DNA of 64,000 nucleotides from an uncultured Saprospiraceae bacterium (GTDB taxonomy: Bacteria; Bacteroidota; Bacteroidia; Chitinophagales; Saprospiraceae). The stretch lies in contig CALJOK010000004.1 in assembly GCA_937981555.1 (NCBI GenBank), forward strand, positions 62,001 to 126,000, written 5' to 3'. The position numbers and the translations under genes are program-made. This document shows, in pieces, positions 26,745-35,600 of the stretch (positions are counted from its first letter, which is position 1; every line of letters begins with the position of its first letter). The notes beneath the pieces are model-generated. The model was not told the origin of the DNA, did no database searches, and saw only the letters and a program-made list of their open reading frames with translations.

Positions 26745-26942
26745 TTATAATGCAACGCAGGAACTTGCATTTTTCCAATAACAAGTACTTGTGCTCTGCT
26801 CATCTTGCCTTTTTTTGACTTCGACTTTCCAACGATTATGTTCTGTTCTCAAGTATTCTGAATTCTTTGTGTCACAAGGAATACATGATTCATTTGGCAT
26901 CAATACACTAATTTCTTCTTGTGTTTTATGATTACTTTTCAT
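26745..26942 (-). CDS. Small cysteine-containing peptide, unknown function (65 aa)
   Basis: An open frame with ATG start and no recognised family. It has four Cys: a CIPC motif near residue 20 and a C-terminal CYWKNASSCVAL with two. The middle is charged (RTEHNRWKVEVKKRQDEQ). There is no signal peptide or double-glycine leader, and no maturation enzyme nearby, so a ribosomal peptide product is possible but unsupported. Support for a real gene is the convergent terminator just after its stop and a decayed copy of its 3' end in the same position behind the second small-protein gene (about 32002-32085). It lies downstream of the 64-residue protein gene on the same strand, with a 264-bp gap. Confidence 0.55.
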   Translation of the reverse strand: MKSNHKTQEEISVLMPNESCIPCDTKNSEYLRTEHNRWKVEVKKRQDEQSTSTCYWKNASSCVAL

Positions 26943-27206
26943 AATAAATTTTAGATTTTATAATTTTAAAAAATGTGATTTTAGGTTTTGTAAAAATATT
27001 GTTATGGTTTTTTCAGTCTAGATAACTTTATAAAATCCGTTATTGATTTTCGTTATTACGATTGAATTTTCAATCATCATAACAATGTTGAATTCTAAAA
27101 ACTTGATGCGCCATTTGCTGGCATCCTTTTTAAGGATTTTGATTTTATGACAATCTAGATTCATAATATTTTATATTTTTGATTTAAGAAATAAAACGGT
27201 TTCCAT

Positions 27207-27401
27207 CTATCTTTTAACGAACTTCTTTTCATCCCATTTTCCCAGCAATGCAACTTCTTCTCGTTGATTTAAATATTTGGAATAGGCATGCATCACTGCT
27301 GTTTTTGTTCTTCGAGAAATCATAATGAAATTGCTGTAACTCATTTTTATATTGAAAAAATACTTTCCGATTGCTTTGCTAAAATGCTTCTTTCTAGCCA
27401 T
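27207..27401 (-). CDS. Small conserved protein, paralogue A (64 aa), unknown function
   Basis: Paralogue of the 32101-32313 protein. Shared residues include MARKKHF at the start, YFFNIKM, a central ISR-(R/K)-TK, S-x-YL and LGKWD-x-KKFV near the end. The family is not recognised. The pattern suggests a compact beta-rich, basic cytoplasmic protein. I place the start at ATG 27401 to match the paralogue; ATG 27407 is two codons further upstream. The ~180 bp leader ends at a 24-bp palindrome (27584-27607), and the whole leader aligns with that of the paralogue, so the two loci are duplicated modules rather than chance reading frames. Confidence 0.75.
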   Translation of the reverse strand: MARKKHFSKAIGKYFFNIKMSYSNFIMISRRTKTAVMHAYSKYLNQREEVALLGKWDEKKFVKR

Positions 27402-27407
27402 GATCAT

Positions 27408-27620
27408 TATTCTTTAATAATGAACAAATAAGTTAAATACGATGAGATACTTCATCGAAGGAATAAAATCAATAAAATTCTAATGCTAGAAAAAAACTAA
27501 TAGAAAAGGATTAGGTATATACTTAATGGGAGAATTTTCAACATTTTAAATGACTTATCAGTATTATAACGATACAAACTACAAAATAGTTCCTACAGAA
27601 ACTATTTATAGTGATAAAAC
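27408..27620 (-). repeat. Duplicated leader region, copy A (partner at 32314-32531)
   Basis: This non-coding stretch aligns along its length with 32314-32531. Shared blocks, plus strand, include ATAAAATCA-x-TAAAATTCT, ATGCTA, CTAATAGAA, AATGACTT, and AAATAGTTCCTA with AACTATTT at the far end. It separates the small-protein gene from the palindrome and probably contains its promoter (a TATAAT-like box, minus strand, near 27563-27569). No open frame is apparent in it. Confidence 0.7.
27584..27607. promoter_or_regulatory. 24-bp palindrome, putative MarR operator, copy A
   Basis: AAATAGTT-CCTACAGA-AACTATTT, with 8-bp perfect arms. The core GTTCCTA/CAGAAAC matches the palindrome at the marR promoter (GTTTCTA/TAGAAAT at 28251-28264) when centres are aligned, and the copy at 32495-32518. 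It lies about 180 bp upstream of the small-protein gene. Confidence 0.6.
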
Positions 27621-27724
27621 ATCTTTTATTCAAAAAAATTGCTATAAAAGTGCATTAAAGATGCCCATTACTACTGAGTTAAGTAAATATAATTTCTAGA
27701 GAAAACAATAAAAGAAATTTAAGT

Positions 27725-28204
27725 TTATTTATTAGGGAAGTTCGATTCTGCCGTAATTATTGGTGCAGCATCAACATTTTCGATATTTAAAAAATCAATT
27801 ATCGTTTCGAAAGAAGTTTGCAACTTCATTAGTGCTTGAGGTGAAAGTGTTTTTAGTTTGGTCGACAACTGCTGATGAAGTGGTTCGGGAGTATCATCAA
27901 GCATTTTTACTCCGTTTGCTGTAATGGCAATTAAACCTACTCTCTTGTCATCTCGTTTAGGCAAACGAGCAACTAACCCTTTAGATTCAAGACGTGATAT
28001 GATGCCTGTGACGGTACTAGCATTTAATTTTAAAAAAAATTTGATCTCTTTATGGCTAGCTTGGAAGGTTTCTTTTTCACTTAAAAAATTTAGACATAGA
28101 AGTTGTGGAATACTAATTCCATGTTCTTTTTCGATACGTTTACTTTCTAGATTTACAGAACGAACTATTTGACGAATTTGAACTAAGATGTCTGTATATT
28201 TCAT
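27725..28204 (-). CDS. MarR-family transcriptional regulator (159 aa)
   Basis: Winged-helix repressor or activator. The dimer-forming N-terminal helix (YTDILVQIRQIVRSVNLES) is followed by the DNA-binding region with SHKEIKFFLKLNASTVTGII, SRLESKGLVARLPKRDDKR and the wing VGLIAITANG. It ends in a C-terminal helix and a tail VDAAPIIT; tails of this kind occur in a MarR subgroup, some members of which neighbour osmolyte genes (recollection, not checked). The start is ATG 28204; a 21-codon upstream extension is open but unlikely. A 16-bp palindrome 46-61 bp upstream suggests autoregulation, and similar palindromes precede the two small-protein genes. Confidence 0.9.
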   Translation of the reverse strand: MKYTDILVQIRQIVRSVNLESKRIEKEHGISIPQLLCLNFLSEKETFQASHKEIKFFLKLNASTVTGIISRLESKGLVARLPKRDDKRVGLIAITANGVKMLDDTPEPLHQQLSTKLKTLSPQALMKLQTSFETIIDFLNIENVDAAPIITAESNFPNK

Positions 28205-28249
28205 TGTTGATTTTTTTTTACAAAGATAGGTTTTGATTTCGAGATGAAT

Positions 28250-28265
28250 GGTTTCTATAGAAATC
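28250..28265. promoter_or_regulatory. Palindrome upstream of marR, putative autoregulatory operator
   Basis: GGTTTCTATAGAAATC, with a 12-bp perfect core TTTCTATAGAAA, lies 46-61 bp upstream of ATG 28204, a usual place for a MarR operator. Its centre and half-sites align with those of the palindromes at 27584-27607 and 32495-32518 (shared pattern GTTYCTA-NAGNAAY). Confidence 0.6.
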
Positions 28266-28318
28266 AATTATTGTGGTTTTAAGGTTTTCTGTTATCAGAT
28301 AGGTCTATTTAATTACAA

Positions 28319-28363
28319 GGTAAGGAGGGGAAACAAACTGTATTGATAGCGTTGAGTATTTAA
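28319..28363 (+). pseudogene. Relic of the 3' end of a histidine-kinase gene
   Basis: The plus strand reads GKEGKQTVLIALSI then a stop, aligning with the last residues of the 25361-26698 kinase (SKEGEGTVVTLSI and stop) with one extra codon. Similarity continues weakly upstream (TATTTAATTACAAGGTAAGG against TATTTGCAAAGTAAGG). No other part of a kinase gene is present. With the intact kinase tail at 26656-26698 it flanks the ~1.6-kb small-peptide/marR segment as diverged direct repeats. Confidence 0.65.
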
Positions 28364-28375
28364 TTTTACATCTGA

Positions 28376-28414
28376 AATAATAAAAATTCTTCCGGATGCA
28401 AAATTCTTATTATT
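28376..28414 (-). terminator. AT-rich hairpin after the TonB receptor gene
   Basis: AATAATAAAAATT (28376-28388) pairs with AATTCTTATTATT (28402-28414) with one mismatch, directly after the receptor's stop codon. It contains little G+C outside the loop and no clean U-run follows, so termination is plausible but weakly supported. Confidence 0.4.
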
Positions 28415-30730
28415 TTAAAATCGATAATTCAAATTCAAACTCACATTAATTCCATTCTCATCTGCAAAATATCGCAACCGATTTAAGTAATCTCGATAAG
28501 TCGAATTCAATAAATTTTCCGCTCGCAACGAAATTTTCAAACTAGATTCATGCCATTCATAATTCGTTCCAACTTGCAAACCCAATAAAAAATAATCATC
28601 AGGTGGAAATAAGAAATCTTGTGATGGAACAATGATTCTTTTTTGCTGAAAAACATATCGACCATTGATCGTAAAAAAATTATTCTTCCATTTCTCTTGA
28701 TCCTTAAAGGTGTAGGTCATTGAAGAAAAAATATTGTCGGAGGGGATATTGACCAAGCCAATATCATCCGTCAAATCATAGCCACGAACCAAGGCATACT
28801 TTGCAATAAAATTTAGATTCTGTTGTGGTTCGTATTTTAACAATAAATCTACACCTGCAATATTTGCATCTGTTTGCTTATATATATACACAGGAAATGC
28901 TCCTCGAATTGTCAAACGAAATTCTTCTTGTGGCTCAAGAAAGATATAATCTTGAATGTTTTGAAAATATCCCAAAGCTTGTACAAAGAATTTATTTCGA
29001 ATTCTAAAATCTAATGACCATAGGGCTTTTAAAGATTTCTCGACATCCATATTTTGATTTCCTTCTTCAATTCCACTCACCCCTTGATGTAATCCAAAAC
29101 TATATAATTCATTCACTTCAGGTGCTCGCAATAAATATCCAATGTTAAAATTAGTTTTAAAAAAATCATTTTTCCTCCATCGAAAACCTGTAGATAAAGC
29201 ATAATTTTGAAATAGATGATCTAATACTTCGACTTCTCTTGGTATGGTTTGAGTTAACCTTTTTACTGTCAATTGTTTTAAACTAAATCTTCCTCCGAAC
29301 TCAAATAACCACTCTTCCGCTTGGTCATTTTGGACTATCCAGTATGTAGAGGTTTGATAGCTTCGATAGTTTGGAATCAGAGGCGAAACTCCCGTTCCTG
29401 GAATATTTCCATTATCTATCATATCGAATTGAACTCCCGCTTTTAAAAAAATTTTCTCACCAACTAATCCATTATAAGCTGCTTCACCATGATGAGAAAA
29501 AAGAGACAGATTTAAGGAAGGGCGATCACTACTACTTCCTCTTCGTATATCAAATTCTTTTCGATTATTGAGTTGCCCGCCATATTTGAATTTGATAATT
29601 TTTTCATCATCCATCAAATATTTAGTTTCTACTTTCACCAAATGATGCGTCACTTCTTGTCTTGGAGATCCGATATCATAAGAAAAATTATCTTCTATCG
29701 AGAAAGGCTCACTCCTTCCAATTGCTTCTTGTAGATCTGTCAAATTACCAATATGCGACCCTAGTAAAATTCCAATTTTTGTATTAAAAAGACTATAGTA
29801 AAAGTCTGTCTTCCATTTCGGATGAAATTGTTTTTCAATCTGTAATGCTATATTATTTTCCTGCTTACCTGTATTAGTCAAAAAGTAATTGGGAGCACGA
29901 TTATCACCTTGTCGCTTGAGTGTACCGGTGAGTCGCCATGCAGCTAATTTTCCATTTTTTTCTACAGCTGTGTTTAGAGTATGCCCCCAGCCATTAGATT
30001 GCAATGTGTAATTAACCTCTCCATGTAGATGTGGATCTTCTTGAATATTATCCGTTTCGACTAGTACCACACTTCCTAACGAATTACCTCCATAAGCCAA
30101 AGCACTTGCCCCTTTAACTACTGAAAGATGATCTGCTACAAAAGGGTCTATTTCGGGTGCATGATCATTTCCCCATTGTTGCCCAGTCTGAGTAATACCA
30201 TTATTCATTACGGCGACTCGATTTCCAAAAAGTCCATGAACCACCGGTTTTGAAATACCTGACCCATTTTTTAAAACACTTACTCCTGAGATGTTTTCCA
30301 AAATATCCGAAAGATTCTTATTGCTTTCACTTGCAATATCAGCTCGACTAACCGTTTGACTTGATTCAGTAGAGTTATCTTCATGGCTTCCATGAATCAC
30401 TACTTCGTCCAACAATTCAGAATGATGGCTTAAATAAATTTTTAGCAAAGTATCTTTTTCTATTTTGATAAAATATTCTTCACTATGACAACCGATATGA
30501 CTTATTTTGACATGATATTCAGCAGGACATATATTTTTTATTTCAAAAAAACCACGCTCATCTGAGACGGTTCCTTCTCCTATGTTCTCTATATAAATAG
30601 TCGAATACTCCAATGGAATATTCGTCCCCTTATCCAAAATCACTCCCGTGAATGTAATGTTACAATCTTGTGCGAGAAGATTTTTGGGAAAAAATAAAAC
30701 CGACAGAAATAAGAATATTATTTTCTTCAT
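28415..30730 (-). CDS. TonB-dependent outer-membrane receptor (771 aa)
   Basis: Outer-membrane gated transporter. From ATG 30730: signal peptide (1-21, ending LLAQ), a carboxypeptidase-regulatory-like domain (about 25-105, with GVILDKGTNIPLEYSTIYIE), a TonB-box-like DEVVIHG, a plug domain (about 125-235, with VVHGLFGNRVAVMNNG) and a 22-strand-type barrel ending in the terminal aromatic LNYRF. A TTG 11 codons upstream is open but the signal peptide fits ATG 30730. It is last in a minus-strand set with a lipoprotein and a frameshifted His-rich protein. That partnership suggests metal (zinc or copper) handling, an inference from the His/Cys-rich neighbour. Confidence 0.93.
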   Translation of the reverse strand: MKKIIFLFLSVLFFPKNLLAQDCNITFTGVILDKGTNIPLEYSTIYIENIGEGTVSDERGFFEIKNICPAEYHVKISHIGCHSEEYFIKIEKDTLLKIYLSHHSELLDEVVIHGSHEDNSTESSQTVSRADIASESNKNLSDILENISGVSVLKNGSGISKPVVHGLFGNRVAVMNNGITQTGQQWGNDHAPEIDPFVADHLSVVKGASALAYGGNSLGSVVLVETDNIQEDPHLHGEVNYTLQSNGWGHTLNTAVEKNGKLAAWRLTGTLKRQGDNRAPNYFLTNTGKQENNIALQIEKQFHPKWKTDFYYSLFNTKIGILLGSHIGNLTDLQEAIGRSEPFSIEDNFSYDIGSPRQEVTHHLVKVETKYLMDDEKIIKFKYGGQLNNRKEFDIRRGSSSDRPSLNLSLFSHHGEAAYNGLVGEKIFLKAGVQFDMIDNGNIPGTGVSPLIPNYRSYQTSTYWIVQNDQAEEWLFEFGGRFSLKQLTVKRLTQTIPREVEVLDHLFQNYALSTGFRWRKNDFFKTNFNIGYLLRAPEVNELYSFGLHQGVSGIEEGNQNMDVEKSLKALWSLDFRIRNKFFVQALGYFQNIQDYIFLEPQEEFRLTIRGAFPVYIYKQTDANIAGVDLLLKYEPQQNLNFIAKYALVRGYDLTDDIGLVNIPSDNIFSSMTYTFKDQEKWKNNFFTINGRYVFQQKRIIVPSQDFLFPPDDYFLLGLQVGTNYEWHESSLKISLRAENLLNSTYRDYLNRLRYFADENGINVSLNLNYRF

Positions 30731-30821
30731 CGAGTTTTGGTTTATATTTTTAATTAAATGCAAAGGCAGGAAGATATAGAGTTTCCTATATTCTCCCTGT
30801 CTTCACATTTTAAATTAAAAA

Positions 30822-31385
30822 CTATTGAATATCAATATCAAAGGTAACTTCAATATCCGTTTCTCCTCCTGCATTGGTAATGTCTCCTGTAGAAACACCA
30901 CTCTCTGCTTTTTCAGGTTTGTGCCGAAGAATTACTTTTAACGTTCCAGTAGAAGGTGCACCTGCCACTAAGTTTGTTGCTAGACCTAAAGGGTTTCCTT
31001 GAGAATCCTGATCATTGTATGCAACAGTTAAATCGATTCCTCCAGCAGTTGAAAAAAAGAATTGATGATCCAAGTCTTCTTCTTCAATTTCTTCCGTAAT
31101 GCTTTCTCCAGGCTCAACCGCATCATTTCTTAAATCAAGCGTTCCTGTGTAATTCATATTAGCCTGAAGTGTACCTCCTGTAACAATTGGATCATCTCCG
31201 CCATCGCCATCTACATCAGAAAATGAAAGGGTAACAACATCTCCGGAAGTCGGAGTAAGAGTATAAGTAACCGTTGTAATTAATTCTTCAACATCATCAT
31301 CGATGACATCATCATCTTTACAAGAGTTTAAAAATAGAACTGAGAATAAGATATTTATGATGAAAATATATTTAAGATTTTTCAT
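30822..31385 (-). CDS. Lipoprotein accompanying the TonB receptor (187 aa)
   Basis: A signal peptide with lipobox LFLNSC (Cys near residue 22) is followed by a very acidic stretch (KDDDVIDDDVEE) and a beta-rich domain (about 40-187). The domain contains FSDVDGDGGDDP, an EEIEEEDLDHQFFF motif, and near the C-terminus LRHKPEKAESGV, GGETDIEVTFDI. I recall similar proteins beside TonB receptors in Bacteroidota, sometimes labelled 'type 1 periplasmic binding fold'; their role is unproven. The Asp/Glu-rich segments could bind metal ions. It is 91 bp upstream of the receptor start and probably in the same operon. Confidence 0.85.
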   Translation of the reverse strand: MKNLKYIFIINILFSVLFLNSCKDDDVIDDDVEELITTVTYTLTPTSGDVVTLSFSDVDGDGGDDPIVTGGTLQANMNYTGTLDLRNDAVEPGESITEEIEEEDLDHQFFFSTAGGIDLTVAYNDQDSQGNPLGLATNLVAGAPSTGTLKVILRHKPEKAESGVSTGDITNAGGETDIEVTFDIDIQ

Positions 31386-31504
31386 GATTTAATTTTTTTA
31401 AAAATTTGAAAGATAAGGTAGTAAATACACGCAAGTAGTCATCTTTCGCTTGATTGGAAAGATGATATTTTCGTTTTACTATAATTTAAAATTTGATTGG
31501 AAAA

Positions 31505-31877
31505 TTAAATCTGACTCGGTGGGCCTCGCAGCATTGGGAGAGGGTCTCCTGTTCGATATGAAATATTTTCATGATAAAAATATTGCATTTCAGTTGTTGG
31601 AAGTACAAGTGAGTTCAAGAGAACAGCAACTATTTTTTCCGAAGGAGAAAAATGAAAATCACAAATAGAACAATCCAACGCCACATGTTCAATCTCATGC
31701 ATATGAGTCGAATGATTACATATCTCATTATGTTCCACTTCTTGTTCATGATGATGGTCATGCAAAAAGAAAGTATGTATTTCTTTAAACACAGACGCAT
31801 TCAATAGCAAGATGGCTATGAATATTGATGCAATGGTTCGATATGTGGTTGAAGTATTAATCTTGATTTTTCTTCAT
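31505..31877 (-). pseudogene. His-rich periplasmic protein gene with an apparent frameshift near its 5' end
   Basis: The downstream frame (TTG 31810 to 31505) encodes HDHHHEQEVEH, further His clusters, a CSICDFHF motif and the ending LRGPPSQI. Upstream, the same frame continues through a hydrophobic helix (TIASIFIAILLLNASVF) but has no ATG. An ATG at 31877 opens as MKKNQD and stops at once. Removing one T from the five-T run at 31867-31871 (plus strand) would join them as MKKIKINTSTTYRTIASIFI. The intact product would be a ~122-residue membrane-anchored or exported metal-binding protein. The shift may be a sequencing error, a real mutation or slippage. First gene of the receptor operon. Confidence 0.65.
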
Positions 31878-31962
31878 TAAAAAAACGAATATGCGAAATT
31901 AACGAAAAAAGGAGAAAGGATGGTGTCGGATAGGAGGTATTTTTTGAGATTAATTAGTAAGC

Positions 31963-32001
31963 AAAAAAAAAGGGATGAAAATAAATTTTCATCCTTTTTT
32001 T
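31963..32001. terminator. Bidirectional intrinsic terminator
   Basis: GGATGAAAAT (31973-31982) pairs with ATTTTCATCC (31985-31994), flanked by a long A-run on the left and T7 on the right. On the minus strand it would end the small-protein B unit. Its sequence and the bases after it resemble the terminator at 26700-26736, part of the duplicated module. Confidence 0.8.
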
Positions 32002-32085
32002 GATTGGTACTTTTAATGATTTTAGATAGGATTTTTAATTTTTTCAATAACTTAGTTCCTATACTCTTATCATATTACCTATTTT
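32002..32085 (-). pseudogene. Decayed copy of the 65-residue peptide gene's 3' end
   Basis: The plus strand GATTGGTACTTTTAATG, then TTTTTTCAATAAC, then CTCTTATCAT-x-TTACC aligns with the region after the terminator at 26700-26736 (GATTCGCACTTATAATG, TTTTTCCAATAAC, CTCTGCTCAT-x-TTGCC). The equivalent reading frame is interrupted by stops upstream and lacks the original stop and all four Cys codons. The 5' half is absent: the 70-residue gene begins 15 bp further on, whereas in copy A nearly 400 bp more intervene. Confidence 0.5.
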
Positions 32086-32100
32086 GAATATTGCTCTAAT

Positions 32101-32313
32101 TTAAGAGGCAATTTTCCATTCTGTTTCAACAAATTTCTTCCCATCCCATTTCCCTAACCATTCAGCATCTTTTTTCTGACTTAGATAGTTGGAAAACGCA
32201 TATTCTGCTGCCTCTTTTGTTTTTCGAGAAATTGTAATGGTATTGTTATGTCCCATTTTGATATTAAAAAAATATAGCCCTGGTGTTTTAGTAAAATGTT
32301 TCTTTCTAGCCAT
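32101..32313 (-). CDS. Small conserved protein, paralogue B (70 aa), unknown function
   Basis: It starts MARKKHFTKTPGLYFFNIKM, then GHNNTITISRKTKEAAEYAF, and ends with LGKWDGKKFVETEWKIAS. About half of the residues match the 27207-27401 protein, including the whole N-terminal block and LGKWD. No known domain is recognised. It has no signal peptide. The gene is preceded by a leader homologous to that of paralogue A with the 24-bp palindrome at 32495-32518, and followed by a decayed peptide gene and a terminator. ATG start. Confidence 0.75.
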   Translation of the reverse strand: MARKKHFTKTPGLYFFNIKMGHNNTITISRKTKEAAEYAFSNYLSQKKDAEWLGKWDGKKFVETEWKIAS

Positions 32314-32531
32314 GATTAATTTTTATTTAAAGTGAAGAAATAAATCAAATGCAATATGATGCATCATCAAAGGTATAAAATCAGTAAAATTCTATGCTAA
32401 ACAAGCTAATAGAAGTGGAATAGATTGATAATTGGTGAGGAGATTTTTGACATAAATGAAATGACTTTCAATATTTATAACGCCGTAAGTTACGAAATAG
32501 TTCCTAGAGTAACTATTTTTTTAGTCAAATC
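32314..32531 (-). repeat. Duplicated leader region, copy B (partner at 27408-27620)
   Basis: Non-coding stretch homologous to the leader of paralogue A throughout (blocks ATAAAATCAGTAAAATTCT, ATGCTA, CTAATAGAA, AATGACTT, and the terminal palindrome). Conservation over ~200 bp without an open frame points to promoter and regulatory content or a structured 5' leader. Confidence 0.7.
32495..32518. promoter_or_regulatory. 24-bp palindrome, putative MarR operator, copy B
   Basis: AAATAGTT-CCTAGAGT-AACTATTT has 8-bp perfect arms identical to those of copy A (27584-27607), while three of the eight central bases differ. Such retention of the arms suggests selection for a protein-binding site. It lies about 182 bp upstream of paralogue B. 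Confidence 0.6.
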
Positions 32532-32611
32532 ACCTTGATATTTCAATAAATAATATGTAAAATCAATAAATTATTCATTTTAGGGTATATTTTACAACAA
32601 AGAATAGATGA

Positions 32612-35600
32612 TTATACACCTACCTCTACTTCTTCTCTTATCTTATCCAAAACCATCCGCGCCTGTTTTAACGTCTTTATTCCATCCCTCACTACAATCA
32701 TATGCTTCTGTGATTTTTTCATATGCAAACCATACTTCACCCCGTCTTTCGCCAAAAAAGCCAACAATTGATTAAACAAATCTGACTCATAAAATCGCGA
32801 TTGCGGATCTTCAATAAAATAGCAACGCAATTTTTTATTTTTTAAAATCACTCTTTCAAAACCCAGTTTTTTACAAGCCCAACGCAAACGCAAACCATCT
32901 GACAACTCTCGCACTTGTCGAGGGATTTTTCCAAAACGATCTTTTAACTCTCGACCAAATTTTTGTAACTCCAATTCATCTTTCAATGAATCCATCTGCG
33001 TATAAAGACTCAGTCGTTCTTGCGTGTTTTTGACATACCCATCTGGAATCAACATTTCGATGTCGGTGTCAATCTGCACATCCCGAACGTATATTTTTTC
33101 TTTATCCAAATCTTCTTTGAATAAATCTTTAAAGTCTGTCTCTTTCAATTCTTGAATCGCTTCTTCCAAAATTTTCTGATAAGTCTCGTAACCAATGTCC
33201 GTTATAAAACCACTTTGCTCTCCACCTAATAAATTTCCAGCACCTCGAATATCCAAATCTTTCATCGCGATATTAAAACCACTTCCAAGATCTGAAAACT
33301 CTTCGATGGTTCGTAATCGTTTTCGAGCATCAGGTGTCAAAGTTGACATCGGAGGACTAAACAAATAACAAAATGCTCGCTTGTTGCTTCGCCCAACTCG
33401 TCCACGTAATTGATGCAAATCACTCATCCCAAATTGATTGGCGTTATTGATGATGATCGTATTTGCATTCGGAATATCCAATCCTGTTTCAATAATATTT
33501 GTAGAAACTAAAACATCATATCGTCGGTCGATAAAATCTAACAAAGTCTTTTCGAGTTGTTTGGATTCCATTTGACCATGTGCAGAAGCGATGTCGATGT
33601 CTGGCAAAATTTTGCGCATCATCGCTGTAATTTCTGGTAATGATTTCACTCGATTATGCACAAAGAAAACTTGTCCTCCCCGATTGATCTCATATTCAAT
33701 CGCATCTCGAATCAACTCCAAATTAAAAACTCGAATCTCTGTGTGTATCGGTTGACGATTCAGCGGTGCAGTTCTAATCACACTCAAATCACGAGCTGCC
33801 ATCAAGGAGAATTGCATCGTTCGAGGAATCGGAGTTGCGGTCAAAGTCAAGGTATCTACATTGACTTTTAGATTTCGTAATCTTTCTTTTGCAGCTACAC
33901 CAAACTTTTGTTCCTCATCAATGACGAGTAATCCTAAATCTTTAAAACCAATATCTTTACTCAAGATTCCATGCGTCCCAATGACTATATCAATTTTCCC
34001 CTGCTTCAATTTTTCGAAAATTGCTTTCTTTTCTTTCGTCGTTCGGAAACGATTAATATAATCTACCGTCACTCCAAACTCTTTAAGTCGATTGCCAAAA
34101 GTCTTAAAATGTTGCAATGCTAAAATAGTTGTCGGAACTAAGATTGCCACTTGCCTTCCTCCCAAAACACATTTAAATGCAGCACGAACTGCAACCTCCG
34201 TTTTTCCAAAACCAACATCTCCACAGATCAACCGATCCATTGGATAAGCTTTTTGCATATCTTCTTTTACCGCTTGAACCGCCTTCGCTTGATCGGGCGT
34301 ATCCTCAAACATAAAGTTCGATTCTAACTCAATTTGCAAATAATCATCCTCCGGATGTTCGATTCCTTTGGCAGCTTTTCGTTTCGCATAAAGTTTGATG
34401 AGTTCCTTAGCGATGTCTTTGACTTTTCGCTTAGTGGTATTTTTTAATCGCTTCCAAGTATCGGAACCAATCTTACTCAACTTTGGCGGTTTGCCTTCCT
34501 TGCCGACGAATTTTGTAATCTTGTGTAGCGAGTTGATGCTCACATAAAGTACATCATCATTCTTATAAAACAGTCGAACAGACTCTTGCGTCTGCCCATT
34601 GATATTTAATTTTTCCAAACCTGAATATCGTCCAACTCCGTGATCGATATGCGTAACAAAATCCCCAGGCACCAACTCTCGCAACATTCGTAAATTGATC
34701 GCTTTGTCTTTGGTAAAACCTCGACGCAATTTATATTTATGAAAACGATGGAAAATTTGATGATCGGTATAGCACGCAACATTTAAATCCAAATCTAAAA
34801 AGCCTGCACTCAACGCTTTCGTCACAGGATGAAATTGAACGTCTGCTTTAAGGTCTTCAAAGATGGCATAGAAACGATCAATCTGTTTTGGATTTTCTGT
34901 AAAAATATAATTCTCCAATTTCGCCTCTTGATTCTCATGGAGATTTTCGATAAGTAATTTGAAATTTTTATTGAAGTTGGGTTGTGGTTTACTGTTGAAA
35001 ATTATTTTCTCATTCGGCTTGAAATGCAAATTTTTATTGAGGAAAAACAATGCGAATTTTTCTACATCTTGAATCACTTCTTCTGGCTTGATAAAAGCTC
35101 TGTCTCGAAAAATTTCTGCCAAGTCTCCTTCATCTAAAGACGAAACTGTTTTACCAAATTTCTCCGCTTCCTCCAAACACATTTCCAATCTACCGATCAA
35201 CATGTCTAAGTCTTTTATCCAAATCGCCGTGTTCTCTGGCAAGACATTGAAGAGAGATGTTTTTTGTTTTTGAGAAAATTTTGTGTTGATATTTGGAATG
35301 ATCGAAACCCTTGCAATCTTCTTGACACTCAATTGAGTCAACGGATCAAAGGTTCGAATACTTTCAATTTCATCATCAAATAATTCCACTCGATATGGAT
35401 ATTCATTTCCATAAGAAAAGATATCAACGATGCCTCCACGAATAGAAAACTGTCCTGGCTCATAAACAAAATCTACTCGCTCAAAACCATATTCAACGAA
35501 TAGCTCCACTAAAAAATCGACATCTAATTTTTCATCTTTGACAATCGAAATTTGTTTTTCGTTCAACACTTTTGGCGAAACGACTTTTTCAAAAAGTGCT

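Noticed and set aside
31450-31668. 72-codon plus-strand open frame antisense to the His-rich gene
   Set aside because: The minus-strand frame has clear His/Cys motifs and operon context; the plus-strand frame has none.
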